Positions 49,293 through 59,278 are shown, counted from the first letter of the stretch. The stretch is 64,000 bases of DNA from a bacterium (GCA_023150945.1 JAKLJX010000012.1:162832-226831); one strand, 5' to 3'. The notes: generated by a model from the sequence alone, not told the origin. Numbers and translations: made by a program.

Positions 49293-52200
49293 CTATTTCA
49301 CGAGGACCAGCTTTTGCGTGGCTTGAAAACCGCCCGCAGTCATGTGCAGCAGATAGACGCCGGCGGGCAGTAACCGGCCGTTGTCATCGCGGCCCTCCCA
49401 GGAGGCTTGATGAGCGCCGGCTGGTTTTTCCGCACGCAACAGGTGGCGCACGCGCCGGCCCATCACGTCATAGATCACCAAATCAACCACGCTCAGGCGG
49501 GCGGTTTGAAACATGATGCGACCCGGCGTTGCTGCGGCGCGCAGCGGATTGGGAAAGACCTGCGCGAGCTGGAATTGCGCCGGCAGATGGCCGGCAGGCG
49601 CGTGCACCGCCGTGGTGAGCAAGTCGATTTGCCATTCGGCTGAAATGGCATGCGTGCCGTCGCTGACTTCGACGCGCACCGTGTGCCGGCCCTCGGCATA
49701 GAAGAACGCCACCCAGGCAAAATCTTGCGCGAACGAAACCGAGAAGTTATCGACAAACCAGGTGTAACTCAGCGGATCGTTGTCGGTATCGATGGCGCTG
49801 GCGGAAAAACGAATCGTATCCTGCCGGGAAGCGGCCAGCGGCGGGCTGACCGGCGGCGCGACATTGACCCAAACCGGCGGATTGTTGCCGGCGAGCGGCA
49901 CATCGCGCGTGGGTTCGAGATCGAAACCGTTGAGCGGCGAAACTTCCTGCTCGGTTGGTTGGGCAACGCCGAAATAGTTGTGACTGGCTTTGATTTTCGG
50001 CGCGCTGTGCGAGCGCAGGAGCTGGCGGCCGGTGTTGCCGCCGGTGTTGCCGAAGATGTCATTGCCGCGGCCACTCTCGCCGCCGATCACCGGCAAGGCC
50101 GCGCCGGTGCAATAGATCGCGCCGCCCAGCGTGGTGGCCTCGGTGTGATTCTGTGTGATGCGGCAGCCGCTGATTTGCACGCTGGAATTATCCAGGTACA
50201 TCGCCGAGCCCAGTGCCGGCGAATGGTTGTTCGCGATCGTGCAAGCCAGAATTTCGCCGCTGCTGTTCTGCAGATAAATCGCTGCGCCGCTGCCGCGATT
50301 TTGCGTGAAGCGGCATTGGCTGAGATAAAGCTGCGTGACCGCCATGCTCGCCAGCCCGGCGCCGAAGGCTGGCGTCGTGTTGTCACGCCAATGCACGCCG
50401 ACCAGGCGAATGGCGCGGCTGTTCTCCAGCCGCAAACCGGCGCCGTTTTCGGCCGGCTGTTCCGCGGCGAGGCTGGCGCCCGCTGCCAGAGTGAGCTGCC
50501 GGATTTCGACGCTGTCCGCCTCGACAACTTCCAGCAGGCGGCTGGCAGCGCCGCCGTTGATGATCACACTGTCGGCATGACTGCCCGCCAGCACGACGCG
50601 GCTGGGCAAGCGCACCGGCAAAACCTCGCCGGTTGATTTGCGCGAATAAACGCCGTTGGCCAGGCTGAGGGTGAAGCGATCCCCGGGCAGCGCAACGAAC
50701 AATCGCAACGCGCGGCCGAGCGTGCGCAACGGATTTTTTGCGGAGGGCGCGCGATTGTCATCCGAGCCGTTGGGCGAAAGATAGAGCGTGCGCTCGGCGC
50801 TCGGCAGAATGATGCTGGTGCGGCGAAACTCGGAGACATTGAAGCCGGCGAGGCTGCTCACCTGCGCCTCGTCCGGCCGCGCGCCGAAGAAATTGCAGCG
50901 GGCTTCGTTGGGCGTGATGCGGTTCGGGCCGGCCAGCGCTTTGCCGTTGCCCGGTGCGCGGTTGCCATAAAGATCGTTGCCGTTCTCCGGCGTGCCGCCG
51001 ATCACCGCGTTGGCCTCGGCTGCGATGAAGAGAGCGCCGCCGCTCAGCGTCGCGCTGTTGTCGATGATGGTATTGCGGAAGAACTGCGCCGTCCCGCTGG
51101 CCAACGCCGCGCCGCCGCCTTGTTCCGCTTGATTGCCGGCCAGGTAGTTGGCGTGCAAGTAGGCGAGTTTCATTTTGCTGAAATAAAGACCGCCGCCGCT
51201 GGCGACAGCCTGGTTGCCGATGAATTCGCAATGGCGCAGGGCAACGCTGTCACCCTCCATATGCAGGCCGCCGCCGCGCAGTTGCGCCTGATTGCCGTCA
51301 AACTGCGTGAATTGAATCGTGGCCGGCTTGCAGCCGCGCAGCGCCAAACCGCCGCCCTGCACGGCCTCATTCTCCTGAAACCGGCAGCTATCGATCAACA
51401 CCGTCGTCACCGAATCGAGCAGCACGCCGCCGCCGCGCTGCCCGCTCTTGCCGTGGCGCAGCATCATTTGCCGCAATGCCACTTGCTGCAGCTTGCGGCC
51501 TTCGAACAGGCGATGAATTCCGTCGCCGCGGATCACCGTCTGCTCGCGTCCGGCGCCGGTGAGGGTGAGATGACTTTCCAGCGCAAGCGGAAACGTTTCG
51601 CGGTTGGTGTCCGGCGCATACTGGCCGGGCAGAAGCTGCAGCGTCATCGGTGCTTCCGGTGTGCCGAAGAAAAGCTGCAGCGCCTCGGTCATGGTGCGCA
51701 GCGGCGCCTGCGGTGTGGCGCCGCTGGCCTCGTCGTCGCCGTTGGGCGAGACGTAGAGCGTGCGCGTGCCGCGCGGCAGCCGAATCGCCAGCGTGCGGTA
51801 TTCCAGCAGCGAGAACTCATTCACCGGAACCGCCGTGCCGGCACCCGGCACCTCGCCCCAGAAGTTGTAACGGGCATCGACGGTCAAGCCCGGGGAAGTG
51901 CGCCACAATTGCGTGCCCTGGCCGGTCGTCGTGTTGCCGTAGAGGTCATTGCCGCGGCTGCGGCTCGCGCCGATCACCGGCTGCGAACCGCCGTCGAGCG
52001 CGATGGCGCCGCCGCCGGCCGTGGCATGATTTCGCCGAATGCGATTGCCGCTCACTTGCAGCCGCGCTTGCGCCAGGTGAAGCGCGCCGCCGGCTTCTGC
52101 GGTGTTGCCGGTGAAATCATTTTGTTCGAGCACGGCCGCGCTGCCGGAATCAGCCGCAAGGGCGCCGCCGCGCACCGCCTGGTTGTTGAGAAAAACATTC

Positions 52201-53753
52201 TGCACGACTTCCGTATCCTCGCCCAACAGCGCCAGCGCGCCGCCGCTGCCCGTGCTGTGATTTCCCCGAAACAGGCAGTTGGCAATGCGGTTGCCGGAAC
52301 CGCCGATAATGGTGAAGCCTGCCCCGCGGCTGCCCTGATTGTTCTCCACCAGCAGTGAATCCAGCAGCAATCGTTCACAACCGCGTGCCACCAGCGCGCC
52401 CCGGCCGGCGTGGCGCAGCGTCACCGCCGTGAGGCGCGCGCCCACGACATTCATCGCTGCGACCAATTCCGACTGCAGCCAGTTCGCGCCCTCGATGAAA
52501 GTGGCCTCCTGGCCGGCGCCCAGCAGGCTGACGCGCGATTTCAAACGAATCGGGAAATTTTCGCCGGTGCTGGCAGTGCCGTAAATGCCCGGGCGCAGGT
52601 ACAGGCGCATGGTATCAAGTTCAGTGGCGAAAAACTGGCTCTGCGCGTAGTTGATCGTGCGCCACGGCTGCGCGGCGCTGCCGTTGTTCTCGTCCGCGCC
52701 GGTGGGCGCAACGAAGAACGTCTTCGTGCCGAACGCCACGTTGATGGCGACATTGCGGGCATTGCCCAGATTGATCTGGGCCGTCGGTGCCGCCACTTTT
52801 TTGTCCGGCAACGCGCCCCAGAAATTGAAGCGGGCGTCGGCCGTGCTTTGTTTGTCGAGCAGAAAAAGCTGTGCCCCCTGCACGCCGCCGGTGTTTTCGT
52901 GAATGTCATTGCCAAGCTCGAATGCGCCGCCGATCACCGCGCCCACGGCATTGCTGAGCACGATGCCGCCGCCGCCTTGCTGCTGGCTTTGCTCCGCGCC
53001 ATTCCAGCGAATCCGGCATTTTTGGATGGTGGGTGCGGTGGCGGCAAGGTACAACGCGCCGCCGAGGTTGCCGGCCCGGTTGTGCTGCAGCGTGGTGCCG
53101 GTGATGAGGCTGGCGCTGGAGCTGTCGTGGTACATCGCGCCGCCGTTCAAGGCGCGATTGTTCTCCAGCACGCAGTTCTGCACCGTCAAACCCGAGCCTT
53201 TGGAAATGAACAAGCCGCCGCCGGCCGCCGCCGCGGTGTTGTCGCGGATCAGGCAATTGCGCAGCGTGAAGTTGGTGAAGCCCTTGATCCACACGCCGCC
53301 GCCCTGTCCCGCGGCCGCGGCGCCCGTGGCCTTGCCGTTTTGCAGGCACAGGCCCGCCAGGCCCGCCTGTTGAATCTGTTGGCCGGTGAAAAGATGCAGG
53401 GCTTGGCCGGCATCGAGAATGGTGGCGTTCCGGCCTGCGCCCAGGATGGTCATCCAGCTTCGCAGCGCCAGCGGGAAGGCTTCGCCGGTGGTGGCGGCGC
53501 TGAAGGTGCCGCTGGACAGTTTGATGACTTTGGGATTGGCCGCGTTGCTCGGCGTTTTCTGCAGCGCCACGGTGAGGCTGCGATAGGGCTTGGCAACGGA
53601 ACCGTCGCCTTGCGCATCGCTGCCGGAGAGGGAAACATAAACCGTGTCCACCGCGGCGAAGGCGCGCGGCGCGCCGGCCGGCGCCAATACGCCGGCAAGC
53701 AGCAGCGCGATGGCAGGCAGGAGCGGACGGCGAAAAGAGAGGGTGAGGGCCAT
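49293..53753 (-). CDS. Giant secreted right-handed beta-helix protein with sorting tail
   Basis: 1486 residues with a signal peptide (LLPAIALLLAGVLAPAGAPRAFA). It is built of four similar blocks of about 310-325 residues, each opening with a DUF1565-like line: VYVSLSGSDAQGDGSVAKPY (about 38), FFVAPTGADENNGSAAQPW (about 352), LYVSPNGDDEASGATPQAP (about 666) and LYLSPNGSDDNRAPSAKNP (about 989). Each block continues with parallel beta-helix rungs (GGGLFISKGSGLTVQNC, GGALALLGEDTEVVQN). Then come a PKD/cadherin-like region (DTDNDPLSYTWFVDNF) and a sorting tail (DLVIYDVMGRRVRHLL...AGVYLLHMTAGGFQATQKL). It is probably a surface or released carbohydrate-binding or adhesive protein. No catalytic residues were recognised. 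Confidence 0.92.
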   Translation of the reverse strand: MALTLSFRRPLLPAIALLLAGVLAPAGAPRAFAAVDTVYVSLSGSDAQGDGSVAKPYRSLTVALQKTPSNAANPKVIKLSSGTFSAATTGEAFPLALRSWMTILGAGRNATILDAGQALHLFTGQQIQQAGLAGLCLQNGKATGAAAAGQGGGVWIKGFTNFTLRNCLIRDNTAAAAGGGLFISKGSGLTVQNCVLENNRALNGGAMYHDSSSASLITGTTLQHNRAGNLGGALYLAATAPTIQKCRIRWNGAEQSQQQGGGGIVLSNAVGAVIGGAFELGNDIHENTGGVQGAQLFLLDKQSTADARFNFWGALPDKKVAAPTAQINLGNARNVAINVAFGTKTFFVAPTGADENNGSAAQPWRTINYAQSQFFATELDTMRLYLRPGIYGTASTGENFPIRLKSRVSLLGAGQEATFIEGANWLQSELVAAMNVVGARLTAVTLRHAGRGALVARGCERLLLDSLLVENNQGSRGAGFTIIGGSGNRIANCLFRGNHSTGSGGALALLGEDTEVVQNVFLNNQAVRGGALAADSGSAAVLEQNDFTGNTAEAGGALHLAQARLQVSGNRIRRNHATAGGGAIALDGGSQPVIGASRSRGNDLYGNTTTGQGTQLWRTSPGLTVDARYNFWGEVPGAGTAVPVNEFSLLEYRTLAIRLPRGTRTLYVSPNGDDEASGATPQAPLRTMTEALQLFFGTPEAPMTLQLLPGQYAPDTNRETFPLALESHLTLTGAGREQTVIRGDGIHRLFEGRKLQQVALRQMMLRHGKSGQRGGGVLLDSVTTVLIDSCRFQENEAVQGGGLALRGCKPATIQFTQFDGNQAQLRGGGLHMEGDSVALRHCEFIGNQAVASGGGLYFSKMKLAYLHANYLAGNQAEQGGGAALASGTAQFFRNTIIDNSATLSGGALFIAAEANAVIGGTPENGNDLYGNRAPGNGKALAGPNRITPNEARCNFFGARPDEAQVSSLAGFNVSEFRRTSIILPSAERTLYLSPNGSDDNRAPSAKNPLRTLGRALRLFVALPGDRFTLSLANGVYSRKSTGEVLPVRLPSRVVLAGSHADSVIINGGAASRLLEVVEADSVEIRQLTLAAGASLAAEQPAENGAGLRLENSRAIRLVGVHWRDNTTPAFGAGLASMAVTQLYLSQCRFTQNRGSGAAIYLQNSSGEILACTIANNHSPALGSAMYLDNSSVQISGCRITQNHTEATTLGGAIYCTGAALPVIGGESGRGNDIFGNTGGNTGRQLLRSHSAPKIKASHNYFGVAQPTEQEVSPLNGFDLEPTRDVPLAGNNPPVWVNVAPPVSPPLAASRQDTIRFSASAIDTDNDPLSYTWFVDNFSVSFAQDFAWVAFFYAEGRHTVRVEVSDGTHAISAEWQIDLLTTAVHAPAGHLPAQFQLAQVFPNPLRAAATPGRIMFQTARLSVVDLVIYDVMGRRVRHLLRAEKPAGAHQASWEGRDDNGRLLPAGVYLLHMTAGGFQATQKLVLVK

Positions 53754-53940
53754 GGCTGAGATTCCCGAGGGTTGTCAAAATCCTTTTTGCGTCGTCATGT
53801 TCTCCCTCATCAGAAGACCAATGCCGGCGTGATGAAAACGCCGGACGAGGGGTTGTGGGTTATATATACCTGCAAAACCACCGATTGGGAAAAGTGAAAG
53901 AGCGAGCGGGTGGCCAACGACGAAGAATCCAAAAAAGTAC

Positions 53941-53969
53941 TTGACTTTGAGTTTCGCTAAAATTATACT
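53941..53969 (+). promoter_or_regulatory. Sigma-70-type promoter
   Basis: TTGACT (53941-53946), a 17-base spacer and TATACT (53964-53969), the best consensus match I noticed in the window, in an AT-rich pocket of GC-rich DNA. The next large gene starts 330 bases on at 54300. A short leader reading frame with a strong ribosome site lies between. Confidence 0.6.
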
Positions 53970-54008
53970 CATGCCACGTTGTTGAGCGAATCTACTATGG
54001 GAGGTGCA

Positions 54009-54041
54009 ATGAGTTTTATGATTCGTAGGGGGCCGGGGTAA
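54009..54041 (+). CDS. Possible ten-residue leader peptide
   Basis: GGGAGG is placed four bases before an ATG, and the frame reads MSFMIRRGPG then TAA. It is 40 bases downstream of the promoter at 53941-53969 and 258 bases before the FG-GAP gene. The strong ribosome site is the only evidence for translation; it may be chance. The remaining sequence 54042-54290 holds T/C-rich runs (CTTCTTCCCTTCTTTTTCC) but no other gene. Confidence 0.3.
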   Translation: MSFMIRRGPG

Positions 54042-54299
54042 AAGTCTGAACAACTTGCTTGTCTTCATCCCGACCTTTTCTTCATCTTCATCCTGTTTCT
54101 CTTCTTCCCTTCTTTTTCCTATTCCTCCCCAAGCCTTGAAGATGGAGATGATTTGATACCACCATCGATTTAGGATGACGCTGATAAACTGTTCCAATAT
54201 CCCGTATTCACCTGACGGATGACATTTGGCAGCGCAGCGCCGGTGAAGATTTCACATTGGCTCGGGATTGAGCGGCAACTCGCTTCAAGGGGATTTGCG

Positions 54300-56129
54300 A
54301 TGTCCGGCAAAACACTATTTTTGATTCCCGGCCTGCTGCTGGGAAGCCTGTTCGCGTTCGACTTGTCCGGCCAGACCGTCATCGATATCGGCAAGTTCGA
54401 AGAGGATGTTCGGATTTCAAACTATCTGCCCTCTGCCGGTTTCGGCCGCTCGGCGGCGGCCGGCGACGTGAATGGCGACGGCATCGATGACATGCTGATC
54501 GGTGCCGGCACCATCGAGCTTTTCCACCTGGGCGGCGGAGGCGCCTTTTTGATTTTCGGCAACCAGGCGCTGCCGCGCTTCATTGATTTGGAAAACCCAC
54601 AGGGACGCGTGGCTTTTTGGGGCGGCGGCCGCCAGGACTATGCCGGAGATAGGGTCGACGTTTTCGACTTTTCGAATGACGGCCTCGCCGATGTTTTCAT
54701 CGCCGCGCCGCAATGGAATTTCGCCGGCGGCAACCAAATGGAGGGCCGGCTTTACTTTTTCAAGGGCAGAGCGCATTGGCCGGCGGAAATCACTTTGCAG
54801 GATTATCCTGGCGACAGCCTGGCCGCAACGTTGCACGGCGAGCGCTCCCGCGCATACCTGGGATATTGCTTGACGCACGGCGACTACAATGGCGACGGCA
54901 TTCCGGATCTGGCCGCGGTCACTCGTTTTGCCAATCGGCCGGCGCACATCTCACAACAATCAACGGCTTACCTGCTTTGGGGCGGCCAGCGGCTGATCAG
55001 CGGTAAAATCGACAATCCCGCTTTGCAACATTGCACGATTACGCCTTCCCGCGAAAAACAGATTTCTCTCATCCTCTACACCGGGAATTTGGACGGCGAT
55101 GCCTATGACGATTTGATCGTGAATTTGCCGGATGCCGATGTGTTGACGGAGTTGGACTGGGGCGGCGTTGGTTTTATCCTCTGGGGCAGGAAAGACTGGC
55201 CGGAAACTCTCGATTTGAACGGTTGGCAAACCGATGGCCAGATTACGCGCCTGGTGGGAAGGAGCCAGGTGCCCATGACCGCCTATCGTTTCGTGAGCGG
55301 CGATTTCAACGGCAATGGCATCACCGACATGGTGATCGACAGCTTTGACACGCTGACCCACAAGAGCTACGCCCGCCTCTATTTGGATCCCCACCTGGCC
55401 CGGGGAAAAACCTTCGAGTATTTTGACCCGCGCCACCAGGTAGTCGTGATTACCGATCCTTATGCTTTTGATGGCGGCAACACTTCCCCCTACAAAATAA
55501 TAAAACTGGATTGGAATCATGATGGCGTGGATGATCTGGCACTCACCAATCTGCTGGCGACGCGCCGGATTCCGGAGCTGACTTACGAAGGCAATGCCTA
55601 CGTTCTCTACGGCGCCCCGGCTTTTCCGGATACCGTTGATTTTCGCCGCACGAATGCGCGGTGGGACGTCATCTGGGGTGGCACGCGTTCCGCCTGGCTC
55701 GGCCAGTCCATTGCCGCCGGCGACGTGGACGGCGACCGCAAAGATGATCTCATCATCGGCGCGTGGGCCGCGACGACAAAGGCCGGAGATGCCAGCGGTG
55801 AAGCTTATGTGCTGTTGAATCCCACGCGCGCGCAGCATATGCCTGCTCCCGGCACGCTGGCGTTGTTGCCCGCCTCGCCCAATCCGCTGCGGGCAAACTG
55901 CGTCATTTGGTTTGATCTCAATCGGGAAACCGGCGTGCAGGTGCAGATCTATGACGTTTTGGGCCGCCGGGTTCGCCTGTTGCTGGAAACGAAGCTGCAA
56001 CCGGGCCGGCAATCAGCAGTGTGGAATGGCCGTGACCAGGCCGGTAACCTTGCCAAATCCGGCGTCTATTTCATCGTCTTGCGCGCGGGCAATAATGTTC
56101 AGACGCAAAAAGTTTTGTTGTTGCGTTAG
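54300..56129 (+). CDS. Secreted FG-GAP/VCBS-repeat protein with sorting tail
   Basis: 609 residues from ATG at 54300, with AAGGGG upstream. The signal peptide is TLFLIPGLLLGSLFAFDLSGQ. At least seven FG-GAP-type repeats with Ca-binding loops are visible: GDVNGDGIDDMLIG, FDFSNDGLADVFIAAP, GDYNGDGIPDLAAV, GNLDGDAYDDLIVN, GDFNGNGITDMVID, LDWNHDGVDDLALT and GDVDGDRKDDLIIG, giving an integrin-like beta-propeller. The tail (GVQVQIYDVLGRRVRLLLET...SGVYFIVLRAGNNVQTQKVL) is the same type as in the amidase and beta-helix proteins. It is likely a surface-attached binding protein. Its stop codon lies at the very edge of a repeat element (56130 onward), which may even supply the TAG. Confidence 0.92.
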   Translation: MSGKTLFLIPGLLLGSLFAFDLSGQTVIDIGKFEEDVRISNYLPSAGFGRSAAAGDVNGDGIDDMLIGAGTIELFHLGGGGAFLIFGNQALPRFIDLENPQGRVAFWGGGRQDYAGDRVDVFDFSNDGLADVFIAAPQWNFAGGNQMEGRLYFFKGRAHWPAEITLQDYPGDSLAATLHGERSRAYLGYCLTHGDYNGDGIPDLAAVTRFANRPAHISQQSTAYLLWGGQRLISGKIDNPALQHCTITPSREKQISLILYTGNLDGDAYDDLIVNLPDADVLTELDWGGVGFILWGRKDWPETLDLNGWQTDGQITRLVGRSQVPMTAYRFVSGDFNGNGITDMVIDSFDTLTHKSYARLYLDPHLARGKTFEYFDPRHQVVVITDPYAFDGGNTSPYKIIKLDWNHDGVDDLALTNLLATRRIPELTYEGNAYVLYGAPAFPDTVDFRRTNARWDVIWGGTRSAWLGQSIAAGDVDGDRKDDLIIGAWAATTKAGDASGEAYVLLNPTRAQHMPAPGTLALLPASPNPLRANCVIWFDLNRETGVQVQIYDVLGRRVRLLLETKLQPGRQSAVWNGRDQAGNLAKSGVYFIVLRAGNNVQTQKVLLLR

Positions 56130-56340
56130 TACTAAAACGTTAAGTGCACATGTTGTCTCCAGAAGGCCGGCTTGACCCCAACGGGATCGCATGTCATAGC
56201 CCACAGGCAGCGCCCTGGGAACCGATTGGGGCTTGGCGATATCTCATGATTACCGATTTCCCAGGGCTTTGCCCTTCGCTCTTGCATTGCGCCCTTTTGG
56301 GGCTGTTGGTCTGTGCAATAGAATTCGACTTAACGTTGTA
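56130..56340. mobile_element. Element with terminal inverted repeats, copy 1 (MITE-like)
   Basis: 211 bp bounded by TACTAAAACGTTAAGT on the left and ACTTAACGTTGTA on the right (inverted repeats). Its reverse complement aligns along its whole length with the element at 61145-61420. The interior has several short G-C stems (GGGCAACGCCC-like, CAGGGCGCTGCC, ACCCCAACGGGAT) and no open frame of note. It directly abuts the FG-GAP stop codon. It may be a non-autonomous transposon or a structured RNA locus; no transposase is nearby. Confidence 0.7.
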
Positions 56341-56518
56341 GGCCATAGGGCAATCAAAGTTAGAATAGAATTCTGACTTTTTATCCCCAACGGGTAGATT
56401 AAGACCAACGGATGAAAAGACAAAAAGCTTTATCCGTTGGAGCCGCTCGCAGGGCTGCGGTTTTCAGCTTGTCTGAAAATCCGCTTTATTCAGTTGCTCA
56501 ACCGAAAGGCCTGTCACC

Positions 56519-57580
56519 ATGAAACAGAAATGCTGCTCTCCTGCTGCCGCCCTGCTGTCCTGTGTTTTCACGCTGGCCGCGTTGGATGCCAGCCACGCCC
56601 AGTTTGCCTATTCCACTTTCACGGAAGGTTCGGTGGCGTATGCGGCGTTGTCGGGTTTGGGCATGGACTTCTCCGCTGCCAATCCTGCGGTGCTCTGCGG
56701 CCTGCCGCCGGGCAAACGATTTGCCTACGTGGTGGAAGCGAATGAAGGCAGTGTTGATGAGGCCTTTCTGAACGAATTCCCGAATTCCAGCTTGCAGCTC
56801 GCGCTGGCTTCGCGCTTGACCATTGCCTTCGCCCAGACCAAACGGCAAGTCGACACCTTCGCCGACGCTTCCCGCCGCGGTCCTGCCCATCCGCTGCGCG
56901 ACCTCACTTTCGGCTACCAACAAGACTGGGCCGTGGGTGCGGGTTTTCAGATCAAGCCAGCCCTTCATGCCGGCCTGGTGATGCGCCATGAAGGCTATCT
57001 CGTCGTGCCGCATTCCCTGGGCCCGTACTCGTTTGGGCAACAATTCCGCAGCTTCGATCTGGGATTCCGGAAAACCGGCACGCGCTTCAATTTCGGACTC
57101 GTCCTGCGCAATTTGGTCAAAGACCGCGCGAGCAAGCCGTTCAACCAGCCGGTGCGCATTCGGATCGCAGGCACGGATTCCATCATTGTCTGGAATCCCT
57201 TCTCGTTTCCCGGCATCGCCTTAGAACCGGCCTTCAGACTGGAGGGCGGGTTGCACTGGCTGATCAGTTCACACTGGCAACTGCTGGCAGATTGGACGAC
57301 CCGCAAAGAATACGCGTACGGCTTGCGCTGGCGCGTTTTTTCGACTTTATTCATCACCACCGGAACCGGCAAGCGCTTTGATCGCATCTATGATGACGAA
57401 GCCGTGACCTACACGACGCTCGGCAGCCAGTTTCAGCATAAGAGCTTTGCCCTGGGCCTGACCTGGATCATTCCGACCCGCCAGGGCCGCACCCAGTTCG
57501 TGTCATCGCCCCACGGCTCCTATCAGATTCAGCAGAATCCGCACCATCGCCTGCTGATCGGCCTGGCCTTGTCGCTGTAA
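56519..57580 (+). CDS. Outer-membrane protein, PorV/PorQ-like barrel
   Basis: 353 residues starting MKQKCCSPAAALLSCVFTLA with a signal peptide ending SHAQ. The mature start FAYSTFTEGSVAYAALSGLG, with an early SAANPAVL segment, resembles the 'GxxSxAxxNPA' opening of PorV/PorQ and FadL-type barrels. Alternating strands follow (LRDLTFGYQQDWAVGAGFQI, FGLVLRNLVKDRASK, AFRLEGGLHWLISSHWQLLA), ending HRLLIGLALSL. PorV-type proteins serve the type IX secretion attachment complex, which would suit the sorting tails on three neighbouring products, but the similarity is by pattern only. Ribosome site is weak (AAAGGCCTGTCACC). Confidence 0.72.
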   Translation: MKQKCCSPAAALLSCVFTLAALDASHAQFAYSTFTEGSVAYAALSGLGMDFSAANPAVLCGLPPGKRFAYVVEANEGSVDEAFLNEFPNSSLQLALASRLTIAFAQTKRQVDTFADASRRGPAHPLRDLTFGYQQDWAVGAGFQIKPALHAGLVMRHEGYLVVPHSLGPYSFGQQFRSFDLGFRKTGTRFNFGLVLRNLVKDRASKPFNQPVRIRIAGTDSIIVWNPFSFPGIALEPAFRLEGGLHWLISSHWQLLADWTTRKEYAYGLRWRVFSTLFITTGTGKRFDRIYDDEAVTYTTLGSQFQHKSFALGLTWIIPTRQGRTQFVSSPHGSYQIQQNPHHRLLIGLALSL

Positions 57581-57912
57581 TCTGCGCGCACAGCCGCCAA
57601 CACGCTCGGTTTCTTTTCCGCCCTGGACTGCTCCACCCTCAGAGGCTGCGGCTGAGTATTGCAGCGTGCGGTTGTCCTTCCGCATTGCGCCGGCGCGCCG
57701 TTGTTCGCACGTGTAATGACTCAGTTATTGGTGGGGATGATCTGCCACGGCTTGCAGCGGTGCAACCGTTGCTGATCGATATGACACACCCGATAAGTGA
57801 GACATTACTCGCACGTCAAACTCGGCCTTGACTTTCCCGCCCTCGCTGTGTACGTTTTGCACCGGCATTCCCAAGCAATTCCCCGACCTGGAAGCCCGAT
57901 CACGGAGGAGGC

Positions 57913-59187
57913 ATGGATCTCAACTACATCGCCCTGGCGATTCCTTTTTTTCTGCTGCTCATCGGCGTGGAAGTCTGGTTTGCCCGCCATGAACGCAAAG
58001 AATACTACCGCTTCAACGATGCCATCAATGACCTGAGCTGCGGCGTGGCGCAACAAGTGGTGGGCGTGTTCAGCAAAGTCATCATCGTCGGCGGCTATGT
58101 GTGGCTCTATGAAAACTTCCGGCTGCTGGAAATTTCCTCCACCTCCGTGGCGGCGTGGCTGGTGTTGCTGTTCGGCGTGGATTTCTGCTATTACTGGTTT
58201 CATCGCGTCAGCCATCGCATGAACGCGCCCTGGGCCGCGCACATCGTGCATCACCAAAGCGAGGAATTCAACCTGGCGGTGGCGCTGCGGCAGGGCACGT
58301 TGCAAAGCTGGTTTTCGTGGATCTTCTACCTGCCGCTCGCGCTCATCGGTTTTCCGCCGCTGATGTTTCTCACCATGTCGGCTTTCGACACGCTGTATCA
58401 GTTTTGGATTCACACCCGCGCCGTCGACAAACTCGGCCCGCTGGAGTGGGTGCTCAACACGCCCTCGCATCACCGCGTGCATCACGGCCGCAATCCCAAA
58501 TATCTCGACAAAAATTACGCCGGCATCTTCATCATTTGGGATCGCCTATTCGGCACCTTTGAACCGGAAACCGAGCCGGTGGTGTATGGCGTCACCGAGC
58601 CGCTCAACAGTTGGAATCCGATTTGGGCCAATTTCCATTACTGGGCCAAACTCAAGCACCTCGCCGGCCAGTTTCCGCGCTGGATCGACCGCGTCAAACT
58701 CTTCTTCATGCCGCCGGAATGGCGGCCCGCCGGCCTGCCGCCGCTGCCGCCCCATCCCGAGGTGACGCCGGAAACCTACGTCAAGTATGATACCAAATTG
58801 CCGTTGGGTTTGAATCTCTACGTGTTGCTGCATTTCAGTCCGGTGGTGGCCGCCACTTTCTTTATGCTGCAAAAAGAAAACACCTGGCCGCTGCGCTGGC
58901 ATCTCATTGCCGGCGGCATGATCCTGTTGGCGCTTTTGACCCTCGGCGGCATTCTGGACAAACGCGGCTGGGCCTTCCGGCTGGAGTTGGCGCGGTTGGT
59001 GTTGCTGGCCTTTGTCACGATGCTGGCCTTTGCCGGCAGCGAGTGGTTCGGCCTCGCGCTCGTGCTGGCGGTGTCGCTTTTTGCCGGCTTTGCGTTTTGG
59101 CTGGCCAGCTACCGCCATGTGTTCTTTGCGCCCGCGCCGGCTGCCAGCGAAAATACAGAAAGCTGGCGGCTTTCAGAAGCGCCATGA
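57913..59187 (+). CDS. Sterol desaturase / fatty acid hydroxylase family protein
   Basis: 424 residues from ATG at 57913, with GGAGGA upstream. A membrane di-iron enzyme: N-terminal helices (ALAIPFFLLLIGVEVWF, VAAWLVLLFGVDFCYYWF) and the His boxes HRVSH, HIVHH and HHRVHH with the later Asn/His region HGRNPKYLDKNYAGIFIIWD are all present. After the catalytic domain (to about residue 300) there are four more predicted helices (LYVLLHFSPVVAATFFML, LIAGGMILLALLTLGGIL, LVLLAFVTMLAFAGSEWF, ALVLAVSLFAGFAFWLASY), making it longer than ordinary desaturases and like the alkylglycerol-monooxygenase-type subgroup. The substrate is unknown. Confidence 0.9.
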   Translation: MDLNYIALAIPFFLLLIGVEVWFARHERKEYYRFNDAINDLSCGVAQQVVGVFSKVIIVGGYVWLYENFRLLEISSTSVAAWLVLLFGVDFCYYWFHRVSHRMNAPWAAHIVHHQSEEFNLAVALRQGTLQSWFSWIFYLPLALIGFPPLMFLTMSAFDTLYQFWIHTRAVDKLGPLEWVLNTPSHHRVHHGRNPKYLDKNYAGIFIIWDRLFGTFEPETEPVVYGVTEPLNSWNPIWANFHYWAKLKHLAGQFPRWIDRVKLFFMPPEWRPAGLPPLPPHPEVTPETYVKYDTKLPLGLNLYVLLHFSPVVAATFFMLQKENTWPLRWHLIAGGMILLALLTLGGILDKRGWAFRLELARLVLLAFVTMLAFAGSEWFGLALVLAVSLFAGFAFWLASYRHVFFAPAPAASENTESWRLSEAP

Positions 59188-59278
59188 ATGCTGACCGTGT
59201 TGCGCCCGCCCATGCGTTGCCGGGACGGCAGCCGGCCAGTGACGCTTGATCTGCAAATGTCTGCCCAGAAATGAAGAA

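Noticed and set aside
53775..54197. 140-codon minus-strand frame between the beta-helix and FG-GAP genes
   Set aside because: Low-complexity charged and aromatic segments without family resemblance; it runs antisense through the best promoter in the region.
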